From the NCBI GenBank assembly GCA_009995595.1, contig JAACPE010000002.1, forward strand, positions 1 through 64,000: DNA of 64,000 bases, read 5' to 3'. This DNA is from Alphaproteobacteria bacterium (GTDB lineage Bacteria; Pseudomonadota; Alphaproteobacteria; Micavibrionales; Micavibrionaceae). Shown in pieces: positions 17,716-27,138 of this stretch. Made by a program: the position numbers and the translations under genes. The notes below the pieces were generated by a model. It saw nothing but the letters and a program-made list of their open reading frames with translations, was not told the DNA's origin and searched no databases. Within the stretch, counting starts at the first letter, position 1. Every line of letters starts with the position of its first letter.

Positions 17716-19218
17716 TTAAGCCTTCATTTTTTCAATCGTATTGGTTGTGCTATACCCCTCATAAAGCGGCATAATTTCAACAGTGCCGCCATAAGATAGA
17801 GCCACCTTGCCTTCGGGCAGATCATCTATGCTGTAGTCGCCGCCCTTCATTAAGATATCAGGCTTTAGATATCCAACAATCTCGCAGGGCGTATTATCCT
17901 CCCCCGCTTTGGTTGCACCAAAAAAGACGACTAAATCTACCGACCCTAAAGCGCCGATAACTGTTGCACGCGCCATTTGATCATTAATCGGACGTGATTC
18001 CCCTTTCAGGAGCTTCACTGAGGCATCATGGTTAAGGCCCAAAACAAGACGATCACATTTTGCCCGCGCCTGATTTAGATAATTTACATGTCCATAATGA
18101 AGAATATCGAAGCATCCGTTCGTAAAGCCTACCTTAAGACCTTGCTCTTTCCAGATTTGCACCTGCGTTAATGCCTCGTCTTTTTCTAGTATTTTAGCAA
18201 GGAAACTGCGCTCAGGCGTTTGTCTATTGGGATCAATACTTTGCTGTTTTAGCTCAGCGAGCATTTCACGTGGCTGAACCGTGGCTGTCCCCACTTTGGC
18301 GACAACAAGACCGCCCGCAATATTAGCTAAAGTGGCGGCTTGTTTAAGGTTTGCGCCTGTCGCCATCACGGCAGCTACTGTTGCAACCACCGTGTCGCCT
18401 GCGCCTGAAACGTCAAAAACTTCCAGAGCCTTGGTCGGCAAATGGGTCACATTTGCATCGCCACCTTCAACGAGGGTCATACCATCCTCGGAACGGGTTG
18501 CAAGAACAGCGTGAACGCCGCTTTGCTTCATTAGCGCACGCGCAGTTTTTTCAACATTGTCATCAGTGTCGGTAGCACCATCAAAGGTTGCCTCTGACAA
18601 TTCTTTTCGGTTTGGCGTTACTACGCTTGCACCTTTATAGATTCTGTAATCGCGCCCTTTGGGGTCAACAATAACCGGGATATTCTGAGCGGTAGCCTTT
18701 TGAATGAGCGCTGCCAAAATCTCAGGCGTCAACATACCCTTGCCGTAATCGGAGATCACAACAGCCTGCACATTTTGAATGGCAGCGTCATATTTTTCTA
18801 TAATCACTTTAGAAATAGAGGCATTTGAGTGTAAAAGTTTTTCGTTATCAACGCGCAATAATTGTTGGCTTCGGGCTTGATAGCGCGTTTTTAATGTCGT
18901 TGGGCGCTCCGCGTCTTCAATGAGAAAGGATGGATTGCCACCTTTATCGCTAATAATTTGGGCAATATGATCGCCTTCGCGGTCTTGTCCAACGAGAGAG
19001 ATAATCTGCGCCGATACCCCTAAATCTTGTAAGTTAGAGAAAACGTTACCCGCTCCGCCTAGCATTTTTTTCTCGCGGCTGACGGCCAAAACAGGGATCG
19101 GCCCTTCGGGTGAAATACGTGACACTGAGCCGTAGACAAAAGTATCGAGAATAATATCGCCAATCACAAGCACACGGACACCCGCAAACTGGCCAATTAT
19201 TTTTTCTAAGTCTTTCAT
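17716..19218 (-). CDS. hldE: Bifunctional heptose 7-phosphate kinase / heptose 1-phosphate adenylyltransferase
   Basis: HldE makes ADP-D-glycero-beta-D-manno-heptose for the LPS inner core. The N-terminal PfkB/ribokinase-type domain (1 to about 315) shows GDIILDTF, LGGAGNVFSNL and the DVSGAGDTV catalytic/anion-hole motif. The C-terminal cytidylyltransferase-like domain (from about 345) starts with GFTNGCFDILHYGH, containing the nucleotide-binding HYGH. Both activities are therefore present in one 500-residue chain. The organism should make a heptose-containing LPS core. Other hld genes are not in the window. Confidence 0.97.
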   Translation of the reverse strand: MKDLEKIIGQFAGVRVLVIGDIILDTFVYGSVSRISPEGPIPVLAVSREKKMLGGAGNVFSNLQDLGVSAQIISLVGQDREGDHIAQIISDKGGNPSFLIEDAERPTTLKTRYQARSQQLLRVDNEKLLHSNASISKVIIEKYDAAIQNVQAVVISDYGKGMLTPEILAALIQKATAQNIPVIVDPKGRDYRIYKGASVVTPNRKELSEATFDGATDTDDNVEKTARALMKQSGVHAVLATRSEDGMTLVEGGDANVTHLPTKALEVFDVSGAGDTVVATVAAVMATGANLKQAATLANIAGGLVVAKVGTATVQPREMLAELKQQSIDPNRQTPERSFLAKILEKDEALTQVQIWKEQGLKVGFTNGCFDILHYGHVNYLNQARAKCDRLVLGLNHDASVKLLKGESRPINDQMARATVIGALGSVDLVVFFGATKAGEDNTPCEIVGYLKPDILMKGGDYSIDDLPEGKVALSYGGTVEIMPLYEGYSTTNTIEKMKA

Positions 19219-19393
19219 TTTATTAACTTTTTTCTGCTAAGCTTTATAGAATTCAGACTATTTTTTAGCATTTTAGAGCCAAGAACGCCAATAGTTTAGT
19301 CTTTTCGCAGCTTATTAATAATTGGGTAACCTTTTTAAGAGATACTTTAAGTCTAGGGGTAGATTTTATTGACTATGTACAGGGGCATTATTC

Positions 19394-20350
19394 GTGACAT
19401 TTAACAAAAATACAGCAGATCACAGAGGTGTATTAACGAAGTTAAAATCTCGTTTTCGTAAAAACCGCCTCGGTGAGCTTTTGGTTATGGATGGTTACCT
19501 GACAGCCACGCAGCTTAAAGATGCTCTAGCCCTTAGTAAATTATCTGGTCAGCAACTCGGGTATGTCCTTGTTAACGAAAACTACGTCACAAAGAACCTG
19601 ATCAAGCGTAAGTTGACGGAACAAATGATGCTGCGCCTTTTATTGGCAACAACGACAATCTTCATCGCAATGGCCTCCATGGGTTTTGCCAAGAAAGCAA
19701 AAGCAGGACAAATAACGGATGTGCCCGCAAGCATTTCAATGGTGCAGACTTCCTTTAACTCCGTTACTCAATACCCAAGCCTTTTTGGGTCAACTGAGAA
19801 AAAATCAAGTTCCTTAAAGGCTTTCACTAAATGGACAGGTATGTTCGAGCGTTTTGATAACGCCATGAAACAATCCCATGGGCAAAATGAAATTGCCAAA
19901 ATGAAAATGGAATTAAGTGCGTTAAAAGGCCTGCCACTTAACAAGATGGCCTCTCGCGTAAATGATATTATGAATTCAAAGCGCTATGTCTCTGATGCGA
20001 ATAACTATGGGCAGAATGATTACTGGGCCACGCCAGTTGAATTTTTCACGCGCGGCGGTGATTGCGAAGACTTTGCCATTGCAAAATATACAGCTCTTAG
20101 AATGCTTGGCGTTCCTGAAAACCGTATGCGAATCGCAATTGTGCAAGATACGCAAAAGAATATACCACATGCTATTTTGACTGTTTACACTGATCAAGGC
20201 GCTATGGTTTTAGATAATCAAATTAAGACCATGAAAGCCGCCGATAGCATTGGACATTACAAGCCGATTTTTTCAATCAATCAAGACGCATGGTGGTTAC
20301 ATACTGCCCCGCGCGGCAATGTCACAGTAGTCGCTTCCGCTGCACAATAA
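19394..20350 (+). CDS. LapG-type transglutaminase-like cysteine protease with N-terminal MshEN-like domain
   Basis: The C-terminal half is a bacterial transglutaminase-like cysteine proteinase (BTLCP, LapG family) with the triad C224 (GGDCEDFA), H259 (IPHAIL) and D274 (MVLDN). LapG releases large surface adhesins by cutting a di-Ala site. Residues 25-77 read as an MshEN-like unit: RLGELLVMDGYLT, then ALALSK and a second LGYVLV half. A hydrophobic segment at 80-98 follows and would place the protease in the periplasm and the N-terminal domain in the cytoplasm. GTG at 19394 has AGGGG upstream. No LapD or large adhesin is nearby. Confidence 0.85.
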   Translation: MTFNKNTADHRGVLTKLKSRFRKNRLGELLVMDGYLTATQLKDALALSKLSGQQLGYVLVNENYVTKNLIKRKLTEQMMLRLLLATTTIFIAMASMGFAKKAKAGQITDVPASISMVQTSFNSVTQYPSLFGSTEKKSSSLKAFTKWTGMFERFDNAMKQSHGQNEIAKMKMELSALKGLPLNKMASRVNDIMNSKRYVSDANNYGQNDYWATPVEFFTRGGDCEDFAIAKYTALRMLGVPENRMRIAIVQDTQKNIPHAILTVYTDQGAMVLDNQIKTMKAADSIGHYKPIFSINQDAWWLHTAPRGNVTVVASAAQ

Positions 20351-20373
20351 TTTGAGAATTAATAGAGAGTGTT

Positions 20374-20403
20374 AAAAAAGAGCCAGATCATGGCTCTTTT
20401 TTT
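20374..20403. terminator. Bidirectional Rho-independent terminator
   Basis: A-run and GAGCCA, loop GATCA, TGGCTC and T-run form a 12-base symmetric hairpin between two convergent genes (LapG-type protease and pyk). It can end transcription from both sides. Confidence 0.9.
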
Positions 20404-20417
20404 AATTTAATTCAGAA

Positions 20418-21839
20418 TTAATCAATATTAGCAATACGCAACACGTTTGTTGATCCGCTCACACCAAAAGGAACACCTGCTGTTAAAACAATCTGGTCTC
20501 CCTTCTGAGCGTATCCTTTTTCTTTAACATATGAGACCGCTTTTTCAACTGTCTCGGCAAAACTTTTGACATCAGTCACATGTATGGCGCGAACTCCATA
20601 GGAGAGCATGAGTCTTCGCGCTGTTGATTTGTTTTGTGTGAGGCATAAAATAGGACCTTCTGGACGTTGCCGCGCCGTTCTAATGGCTGTTGAGCCCGTT
20701 GTTGTATAATTAACGATAACAGCTGCTTCAATATTTTTTGCAACATGCACCGCCGCAACAGTGATCGCATCAGAGGGATCATTTTCTTCTGTCTTAGGAT
20801 GATTAGCCTCCATCACGCGGCGATAATGAGCGTCTGCTTCGGTTGTTTGGCAAATCCTATTCATCATTGAGACAGCCTCAATAGGGTATTGCCCAACAGC
20901 CGTTTCAGCAGAGAGCATAACCGCATCCGCCCCATCAAAAACAGCCGTTGCCACATCAGAGGCCTCCGCGCGGGTCGGCGTTGCATTCTCAATCATTGAT
21001 TCGAGCATCTGCGTGGCAACGATAATGGGCTTGCCCGCTTTACGCGCTTTATAGACAATTTGTTTTTGGATCGTGGGCACTTGTTCTGGCGGCATTTCGA
21101 CGCCCAAATCACCACGTGCCAGCATAATCCCATCGACGTGCTCTAATATTTCATCAATATCAGCTACAGCTGACGGTTTTTCAATTTTAGCCATCAGCGC
21201 AGCGCGGCCATTGATTTTCTTTTTGGCATAGATAACATCTTCGGCGCGTTGAACAAAGCTCTGCGCGATCCAATCAACCCCCATATCAAGGGCGGCCTCC
21301 ATATCAATTTCGTCTTTTTCTGTCAGCGCCGCAAGCGGTAAAATAACGCCAGGCACGTTAAAGCCTTTATGATTTGATAGCGCCTTACCCGCAATCACTT
21401 GTGTTATTAAATAATCACTGCCTTTTTCGGTGACGCGCACGCGCACTTTACCGTCATCAAGCAAAATATCAGCGCCAACGCCTAAAGCCTCAATCACTTC
21501 AGGGTGCGGCAAAGGAATGCGCGTTTCATCGCCCAGTGCTTTATCCAGATCAAAACGAAGAACCATGCCTTCGGTAAGTATAATTTTGCCGTCTTTAAAC
21601 TTGCCAACGCGCAATTTGGGCCCTTGTAAGTCAGCGATAATCCCAACGGGACGATTATATTGGACCTCAAGCGCTCTGGCAGTTTTTAGGTTTTTTTCAT
21701 GATCCTCATGTGATCCGTGTGAAAAATTCATACGGAATAAATCAACGCCCGTTTCAAATAATTTTTGCATCATATCAGGGTTGCCAGAGGCCGGCCCTAA
21801 CGTTGCAACAATTTTTGTTTGGCGGTAGCGACGTATCAT
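20418..21839 (-). CDS. pyk: Pyruvate kinase
   Basis: Pyk converts phosphoenolpyruvate and ADP to pyruvate and ATP. The N-terminal TKIVATLGPAS, FRMNFSHG, the catalytic-lysine region MAKIEKPSAV, MLARGDLGVEMP and the VATQMLESM segment are all present. The 473 residues include the B domain and the C-terminal regulatory domain. The gene is monocistronic on the minus strand and ends at a shared terminator. Confidence 0.97.
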   Translation of the reverse strand: MIRRYRQTKIVATLGPASGNPDMMQKLFETGVDLFRMNFSHGSHEDHEKNLKTARALEVQYNRPVGIIADLQGPKLRVGKFKDGKIILTEGMVLRFDLDKALGDETRIPLPHPEVIEALGVGADILLDDGKVRVRVTEKGSDYLITQVIAGKALSNHKGFNVPGVILPLAALTEKDEIDMEAALDMGVDWIAQSFVQRAEDVIYAKKKINGRAALMAKIEKPSAVADIDEILEHVDGIMLARGDLGVEMPPEQVPTIQKQIVYKARKAGKPIIVATQMLESMIENATPTRAEASDVATAVFDGADAVMLSAETAVGQYPIEAVSMMNRICQTTEADAHYRRVMEANHPKTEENDPSDAITVAAVHVAKNIEAAVIVNYTTTGSTAIRTARQRPEGPILCLTQNKSTARRLMLSYGVRAIHVTDVKSFAETVEKAVSYVKEKGYAQKGDQIVLTAGVPFGVSGSTNVLRIANID

Positions 21840-22036
21840 TTTCGAAAATCCTTTATAAGTTTGAGATATAATATAGCGTATTTATCGCAATACAAAAGCA
21901 TTGAGTTTAAAACAGGCCGTATCAGCAGAAAATACAACCCATCATAGGGCTCATTTTATGCCCTTAAGCCTTTTTATTGTAACCATTTGGATCAAAATTC
22001 GAATAAAGAGTATGATATTAAAAAGGTTTAAAACAG

Positions 22037-22579
22037 ATGACATATAAACGCAGGATTATTTTCACTATGATGCTTGGGGTTGCTATGGCAACACCGTTTG
22101 CGCTCTCTCATATAACCAAGGCAGAAGATAAAATCATGACAGATACAAAAAAAGAAATATCAATCGACCACCTGACCCCCCTTCAGAAAAAAGTAACGAT
22201 GGAAGGCGGAACAGAGCGCCCGTTCCAAAATGAATATTGGGACCACAAAGAAACGGGCATCTATGTTGATGTGATTAATGGCGAGCCGCTATTTTCTTCA
22301 ACCGATAAATTTGATTCGGGCACAGGCTGGCCAAGTTTTAGCAGACCTATTTCAGAGCACATGATTGATGAGCATAAAGACACCAAGTTTGGTATGGTGA
22401 GAACAGAAGTAAAATCAAGCGCGACTGACTCACATCTAGGCCATGTTTTTAACGATGGCCCTGCTGAAACGGGTGGTTTGCGATACTGCATTAATTCGGC
22501 CTCTATGCGCTTCGTCCCTTTAGCAGACATGGAAAAAGAAGGATATGGAGAGTATCTTCATCTTTTTGAAGACAAATAA
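22037..22579 (+). CDS. msrB: Exported peptide-methionine (R)-S-oxide reductase MsrB
   Basis: MsrB reduces methionine-R-sulfoxide in proteins. A basic N-terminus and hydrophobic stretch (residues 4-27) act as a signal peptide or anchor, so this copy probably repairs periplasmic proteins. The domain from about residue 42 has [16 protein letters not shown] and catalytic C151 in RYCINSAS. Both zinc CxxC pairs of E. coli MsrB are replaced ([10 protein letters not shown] and [10 protein letters not shown]), so it is the zinc-free form. It stands alone between pyk and terC. Confidence 0.93.
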   Translation: MTYKRRIIFTMMLGVAMATPFALSHITKAEDKIMTDTKKEISIDHLTPLQKKVTMEGGTERPFQNEYWDHKETGIYVDVINGEPLFSSTDKFDSGTGWPSFSRPISEHMIDEHKDTKFGMVRTEVKSSATDSHLGHVFNDGPAETGGLRYCINSASMRFVPLADMEKEGYGEYLHLFEDK

Positions 22580-22642
22580 TGCCTCTATCTAATTTTTGTA
22601 AAAAGCATATATTGTCTTATCGATAAACAAAAAGAGGAATAA

Positions 22643-23617
22643 TTGGAAGATTTTTTATTTTCCCCATTCATGGGGCAGGAACTTTGGTTGTGGCTTGCAT
22701 TTGTAACGATCGTTATTTTTCTTCTGATACTTGATTTAGGCGTCCTTCATAAAGATCAACATGAAATTGGCATCAAAGAAAGCTTTATGCTATCTGGGAT
22801 GTATATCGCCGTCGGTAGCCTTTTTGGCGCATGGATATGGTATGAATTAGGCAAAGATAGCGGCATTGATTTCTTTACTGGCTATGTCATAGAAAAAAGC
22901 CTGTCCGTTGATAATCTTTTTGTCATGTCAATTATTTTTGCGGCGTTTTATATCCCACGAAAATACCAACATCGTGTCTTATTTTGGGGAATATTAGGCG
23001 TTATTGTCTTGCGCGGTATTATGATTTCCTTGGGCGCGGCGCTTATTCATCAATTTGAATTTATTCTTTATATCTTCGCCGCGTTTTTAGTCTTCACAGG
23101 TATAAAATTACTATTCATGAAAGATGAAGGAAACCATGGCCAAAATGTTCAAAACAATCCCATCGTGAAGTTCATCTCGTCACATTTCAGTATTGCGCCA
23201 ATAACAGGACAAAAATTTTGGGTAAAAATTCCCAGCCCCAAAACAGGAAAAACGGTTTGGGCGATAACCCCTTTGTTTTTAGCGCTTATAAGCATTGAGC
23301 TGGCCGATGTTGTCTTTGCTATTGATTCAGTGCCTGCCATTTTCGCCATTACGACAGATCCCTATATTATCTATACGAGTAATATTTTCGCCATTTTAGG
23401 GCTGCGTGCCTTATATTTCGCATTATCCGCCATGATTGAGCGTTTTGCTTATCTTAAATATGCTATTTCCATCATCCTCATTTTTATTGGGTCAAAAGTC
23501 TTCATTACGCCGCTACTCGGTCTAGAAAAATTCCCAGCAAATATCTCTTTAGGGGTTACTTTAGGGGTTATTACTATTGGTATTTTTTATTCGCTTTATA
23601 AAACAAAAAAAACCTAA
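22643..23617 (+). CDS. TerC/Alx-family integral membrane protein
   Basis: The protein has about nine hydrophobic helices and the TerC signature of paired acidic motifs within membrane helices: EKSLSVDNLFVMS near residue 84 and ELADVVFAIDSVPA near 215. TerC-family proteins are linked to metal-ion (manganese, tellurium) handling, including metalation of exported enzymes. The start is TTG at 22643, supported by AGAGGAAT 3-10 bases upstream. A yybP-ykoY (Mn) riboswitch often precedes such genes, but I see none in the 63-base gap. Confidence 0.92.
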   Translation: MEDFLFSPFMGQELWLWLAFVTIVIFLLILDLGVLHKDQHEIGIKESFMLSGMYIAVGSLFGAWIWYELGKDSGIDFFTGYVIEKSLSVDNLFVMSIIFAAFYIPRKYQHRVLFWGILGVIVLRGIMISLGAALIHQFEFILYIFAAFLVFTGIKLLFMKDEGNHGQNVQNNPIVKFISSHFSIAPITGQKFWVKIPSPKTGKTVWAITPLFLALISIELADVVFAIDSVPAIFAITTDPYIIYTSNIFAILGLRALYFALSAMIERFAYLKYAISIILIFIGSKVFITPLLGLEKFPANISLGVTLGVITIGIFYSLYKTKKT

Positions 23618-23816
23618 AGCATTTTTTTATGCATAAAATGCGATTAAGGTAGGCGACGATTCTTTACTCTGATATATTGTCTATAACGTTTAAATTTCAA
23701 TATTCTTAACCAAGGACTCTCCTTGATTTTATACGAAAAACGATATATTTGCCGCATGAGGCTCCGCCCCATTATTTATGGTGATGTTCGTTCATTATTT
23801 TTAAACGCCATCTTCC

Positions 23817-23845
23817 GCCGCTTTGCTCTTGCAAGCGGCTTTTTT
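23817..23845 (+). terminator. Rho-independent terminator in the terC-phoH gap
   Basis: GCCGCTT, loop TGCTCTTGC, AAGCGGC and six T residues make a clean intrinsic terminator. It lies 200 bases after terC and 55 bases before phoH, so it fits better as the end of a short RNA or as an attenuator in the phoH leader than as the terC terminator. Confidence 0.8.
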
Positions 23846-23900
23846 AATGCCTTTTTGGGCATCAATATCCCCTCAACCCTTTATTTAAAGGAGTTTCTTC

Positions 23901-24632
23901 ATGTCTAAGAAAACAAAAAAAAATAACCCACAAATGCACGTTATTCACAATAAGGGTCAATCAGATTGGCATCCATTGGATGACCAAATTGATGGAAGAA
24001 GGGATCAAAAATACGTAAAAAATATAAAACCGCGCTCTGACGGACAGGCGCAGCTTATGGAGGCAATTGACTGCTTTAATCTGTGCCTTGCTGTTGGACC
24101 TGCAGGCACAGGAAAAACATATATTGCCATCTCAAAAGCGGTCGAAGCCCTTGAAAAAGGACATGTTGAGCGGATTGTTCTGTCCCGCCCGGCAATGGAG
24201 GCTGGGGAATCCCTTGGTTATTTACCAGGGGATATGAATGAAAAAATGGCTCCTTACTTGCGCCCTCTTTATGACGCACTAGGTGATCGTATGGGCGGAA
24301 AAAAAGTGCGCCAGTATATTGATGAAGGTACAATTGAAATTGCCCCAGTCGGGTTCATGCGTGGGCGTACTTTAAATAATGCCTTTGTCGTCATTGACGA
24401 GGCGCAAAATTGTACATACGGGCAGCTTAAAATGTTGTTATCGCGACTTGGCTGGCATTCTAAAATGGTTGTAACGGGTGACCCTGACCAAAGCGATCTC
24501 TTAGAAGGGATTAGTGGATTGGCGGATGTGTCAAAGAAACTTGATAAGCTCCCTAATGTGTCCGTGAACTACTTAGGAAAACAAGACATTGTGCGCCATC
24601 CTCTTGTGGCAGAAATGTTAGGAGTTCTTTAG
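23901..24632 (+). CDS. PhoH-family ATPase
   Basis: PhoH-like proteins are predicted P-loop ATPases related to superfamily 1 helicases, often near RNA-processing genes. Walker A is GPAGTGKT (residues 66-73) and Walker B FVVIDEAQN (162-170); the VTGDPDQSDL sensor segment follows. A highly basic N-terminus (KKTKKNN) could bind nucleic acid. The 243-residue form matches the PhoH2-lacking, PhoH/YlaK-type core rather than the longer PhoL next to ybeY. ATG 23901 has AAGGAG. A terminator in its leader suggests attenuation. Confidence 0.93.
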   Translation: MSKKTKKNNPQMHVIHNKGQSDWHPLDDQIDGRRDQKYVKNIKPRSDGQAQLMEAIDCFNLCLAVGPAGTGKTYIAISKAVEALEKGHVERIVLSRPAMEAGESLGYLPGDMNEKMAPYLRPLYDALGDRMGGKKVRQYIDEGTIEIAPVGFMRGRTLNNAFVVIDEAQNCTYGQLKMLLSRLGWHSKMVVTGDPDQSDLLEGISGLADVSKKLDKLPNVSVNYLGKQDIVRHPLVAEMLGVL

Positions 24633-24688
24633 GCATAAATTAACGTAATTTCACTTTTTATCTGCAGGGGAAGTGCGTATAAAGACAT

Positions 24689-25315
24689 ATGAATAAAAAA
24701 CGTCTTATACGCACTTTTTCCATTATTTTCATCGGCCTTATCATTGGGGGCCTTGGGACTTATTTCCAAATAAAATCTGAATCATCAGGGCGCGTTGCGA
24801 CCATTAAAAGCGCGCCTGTTGTGGCTAGTGATTTTGGCGGTGAATTCACACTGACAAATCATTTAGGGGAAACGGTCACCGACAAAGATTTTAAAGATAA
24901 GTATCGCCTTATATATTTTGGCTTTACGTATTGCCCTGCGATTTGCCCCACAGAGCTTCAAAAAATTACAATGGCACTCAAGGACCTAGACGCCGAGATC
25001 GCTGATCAAATCACCCCTATATTCGTAACCATCGACCCAGAGCGTGACACGGTCGAGGCTATGAAAAGCTATGTGGGCTTATTTCACGAAAGATTGATTG
25101 GCCTTAGAGGGACAGCGCAGCAAACAAAACAAATTGCTGATGCCTATAAAATATATTACGCCCGCGTTAAAGACGACACCATGCAAGATTACACCATGGA
25201 TCATTCTTCTTTTATTTATTTCATGGGGCCAAATGATACGCTTTATCGTATTTTCAAAGTCGATGATAAAGCTGATGTGATTGCTGCTTTCATTACGGAA
25301 CACTTTGCGAAATAA
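24689..25315 (+). CDS. SCO1/SenC-family copper chaperone
   Basis: SCO proteins help assemble the CuA site of cytochrome c oxidase. An N-terminal membrane anchor (residues 8-27) precedes a thioredoxin-like domain with copper ligands C82-x3-C86 (YCPAICPTE) and H172 (MDHSSF). These three ligands are all in place. Together with PCuAC at 4628 it gives a copper-delivery pair, though the genes are 20 kb apart. An AT-only inverted repeat begins at its stop codon. Confidence 0.93.
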   Translation: MNKKRLIRTFSIIFIGLIIGGLGTYFQIKSESSGRVATIKSAPVVASDFGGEFTLTNHLGETVTDKDFKDKYRLIYFGFTYCPAICPTELQKITMALKDLDAEIADQITPIFVTIDPERDTVEAMKSYVGLFHERLIGLRGTAQQTKQIADAYKIYYARVKDDTMQDYTMDHSSFIYFMGPNDTLYRIFKVDDKADVIAAFITEHFAK

Positions 25316-25347
25316 TATTTTATAGTTTTGGAAAATAAAATATTATT
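25311..25347. repeat. AT-only perfect inverted repeat after the SCO gene
   Basis: Thirteen-base arms (AATAATATTTTAT and its exact complement ATAAAATATTATT) flank an 11-base centre. The left arm overlaps the SCO stop codon. It lacks GC pairs, so it would make a weak terminator; it might stabilise the mRNA 3' end. Confidence 0.5.
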
Positions 25348-25434
25348 ATAATGCCTCTTGTATGTATTTTATAAAAATCACTTAGTTAAAACGTGTTTTC
25401 AGATTACAATTTGGGAAATCAAATTGGAGGAAAC

Positions 25435-26721
25435 ATGTCATACATTAAAAAATCACTACTTTCATCCGCTATGCTTTGCGGTCTTGTCTTAGGAACAGCG
25501 CAAGCGAACGCTGCTGGATTTTATATCCAAGAGCAATCAGTGAAGGGACTTGGTACAGCTTTTGCTGGCTCTACGACTTCGCTTGATGATGCGAGCACTT
25601 TATATTTTAATCCCGCAGGCATGACAGAGTTAGAAAGCATGTCGATCAACGCGGGGGTCAATTTATTAATTCCTGAAGCAAACCTTACAAATACCGGGTC
25701 GACATTACCGTTTGGTGGCGGTGCAGCTGGTGGCGGCGATGGTGGCAACCCCTATAGCCCGACACCTGTTCCTAATTTATTTTTTGTGTCACCAATCGGG
25801 CAGAATATATGGGCAGGTATTGGCGTTACGGCACCTTTTGGCCTTGGAAGCGACTATGGTAACACCTGGTTTGGCCGATTTGACTCAACAAAAACTGAAT
25901 TAAAAACGATCAACATTCAACCCTCTATGGCCTATAAAGCAAATGATTGGCTCTCTATCGGCGGTGGTATTGACATTCAATATTCCGATGCAGAGCTTCA
26001 ATCTATCGCGAACCCCAATCCAGCAATTGGTGAAGGCGTAAGCACGTTAAAAGGCGATGACTGGACGGTTGGATATAATCTAGGCATTACAATTAAACCT
26101 ATTGAGCCCACGACAATAGGCCTTCATTATCGCTCTGCTATTAGCCATGACCTTGAGGGCAAGATTAGTTTTGCTGCGAACGGGGCAAACAAAGCAGGTG
26201 ATTTTGAAGAAGGGGGAAGTGCAAACCTTGATTTGCCCGATATATTAAGTTTAGGAATAGCGCATGATGTTACTCCTAAAACAACACTCATGGGGCAGGT
26301 TACAAAATTTGGTTGGAATAATTTTCAAAATATTCAGCCCGTTCGTGATTCAGGAACAGCTGTAGCCGCAATTGAACAAGACTATAGCAATACATGGGCT
26401 TTTTCTATTGGGGCAGAACATGATTACAACGACCAATGGACATTCCGTGCAGGATATCAATATGATCAAACGCCCACAACTGATCAGTTTAGAACCTCTC
26501 GTACGCCAGACGGTGACAGAAATTGGTTTAGTGGTGGCGCCACCTATAAACTAAATGACAAAATTGATTTAGATTTTGCTGCAACATATATACATGTCGA
26601 TAGCGGTAATATTAATGTCGTAAGAAATGCTGCTACTCCAGCTATAGCGCGCGCTAACGTCAATGCAAATACTGAAGGGCAGGTTGGTATTGTTGCCTTA
26701 GGGTTAAATTACAAATTCTAG
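25435..26721 (+). CDS. OmpP1/FadL-family outer membrane transporter
   Basis: FadL-type beta-barrels carry long-chain fatty acids or other hydrophobic compounds across the outer membrane. From ATG 25435, with AAATTGGAGG about 5 bases upstream, a signal peptide ends at about residue 27 (ANAAGF). The mature N-terminus GFYIQEQS forms the hatch signature, followed by GSTTSLDDASTLYFNPAGM, which is highly typical. The barrel ends in a final Phe. An open frame begins 42 bases earlier but lacks signal features. The following SCP2 and acyl-CoA genes support a role in fatty acid uptake. Confidence 0.94.
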   Translation: MSYIKKSLLSSAMLCGLVLGTAQANAAGFYIQEQSVKGLGTAFAGSTTSLDDASTLYFNPAGMTELESMSINAGVNLLIPEANLTNTGSTLPFGGGAAGGGDGGNPYSPTPVPNLFFVSPIGQNIWAGIGVTAPFGLGSDYGNTWFGRFDSTKTELKTINIQPSMAYKANDWLSIGGGIDIQYSDAELQSIANPNPAIGEGVSTLKGDDWTVGYNLGITIKPIEPTTIGLHYRSAISHDLEGKISFAANGANKAGDFEEGGSANLDLPDILSLGIAHDVTPKTTLMGQVTKFGWNNFQNIQPVRDSGTAVAAIEQDYSNTWAFSIGAEHDYNDQWTFRAGYQYDQTPTTDQFRTSRTPDGDRNWFSGGATYKLNDKIDLDFAATYIHVDSGNINVVRNAATPAIARANVNANTEGQVGIVALGLNYKF

Positions 26722-26742
26722 AGATTAGATCATAGAATAAAC

Positions 26743-26774
26743 AAAAGCCGCCTTTATAATAGGCGGCTTTTTTT
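26743..26774. terminator. Bidirectional Rho-independent terminator
   Basis: AAAAGCCGCCT, loop TTATAAT, AGGCGGCTTTT with a T-run. It lies between convergent fadL-like and SCP2 genes and is strong in both directions. Confidence 0.92.
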
Positions 26775-26794
26775 ATGCGAGCATGATTATAAAC

Positions 26795-27097
26795 TTAATC
26801 TTCTATGATTGCGTTAAGCTTCATTACCAACCCCATAGATCCATCAACCTTAAGCTTACCCATCATAAAGGCCATTGTGGGATCTTGTGATCCATCCATA
26901 AAGCCCTTAAACGTATCAAGCTTGCATCTTAAGGTGCAATCCGCATCGTTGTCTTCATGATTAATCTCTGCAGGATTTTGCGTGGCATCCACAAAAATAA
27001 TACCATCGTCGCCAAAATCAAATTTTACTTTGGCATCTAAACCTGATGCCATCGCAATTTTTGATTTCATTGCGTTTGTTACCTCGTCTAAGGACAT
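26795..27097 (-). CDS. SCP2 sterol-binding domain protein
   Basis: The protein is a single SCP2 domain of 100 residues, a small lipid-binding fold with a hydrophobic tunnel. Recognition comes from the strand pattern KVKFDFGDDGIIFVDA, the CTLRCKLDTFKGFMDG segment and the C-terminal AFMMGKLKVDGSMGLVMKL. ATG at 27097 follows AAGGAG; the longer open frame from 27187 is not needed and would overlap the panC end. It probably binds acyl-CoA or lipid and fits the surrounding fatty-acid genes; the ligand is unknown. Confidence 0.9.
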   Translation of the reverse strand: MSLDEVTNAMKSKIAMASGLDAKVKFDFGDDGIIFVDATQNPAEINHEDNDADCTLRCKLDTFKGFMDGSQDPTMAFMMGKLKVDGSMGLVMKLNAIIED

Positions 27098-27138
27098 TCC
27101 CCACTCCTTCTTATTACTTGTTTCAGTTAAATTGTAAT

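Noticed and set aside
22580-22642. yybP-ykoY Mn riboswitch before the TerC-family gene
   Set aside because: The gap is only about 63 bases and contains none of the conserved riboswitch helices.
23723-23908. 61-residue frame with TTG start before phoH
   Set aside because: No ribosome binding site; it runs through the terminator and into the phoH start.
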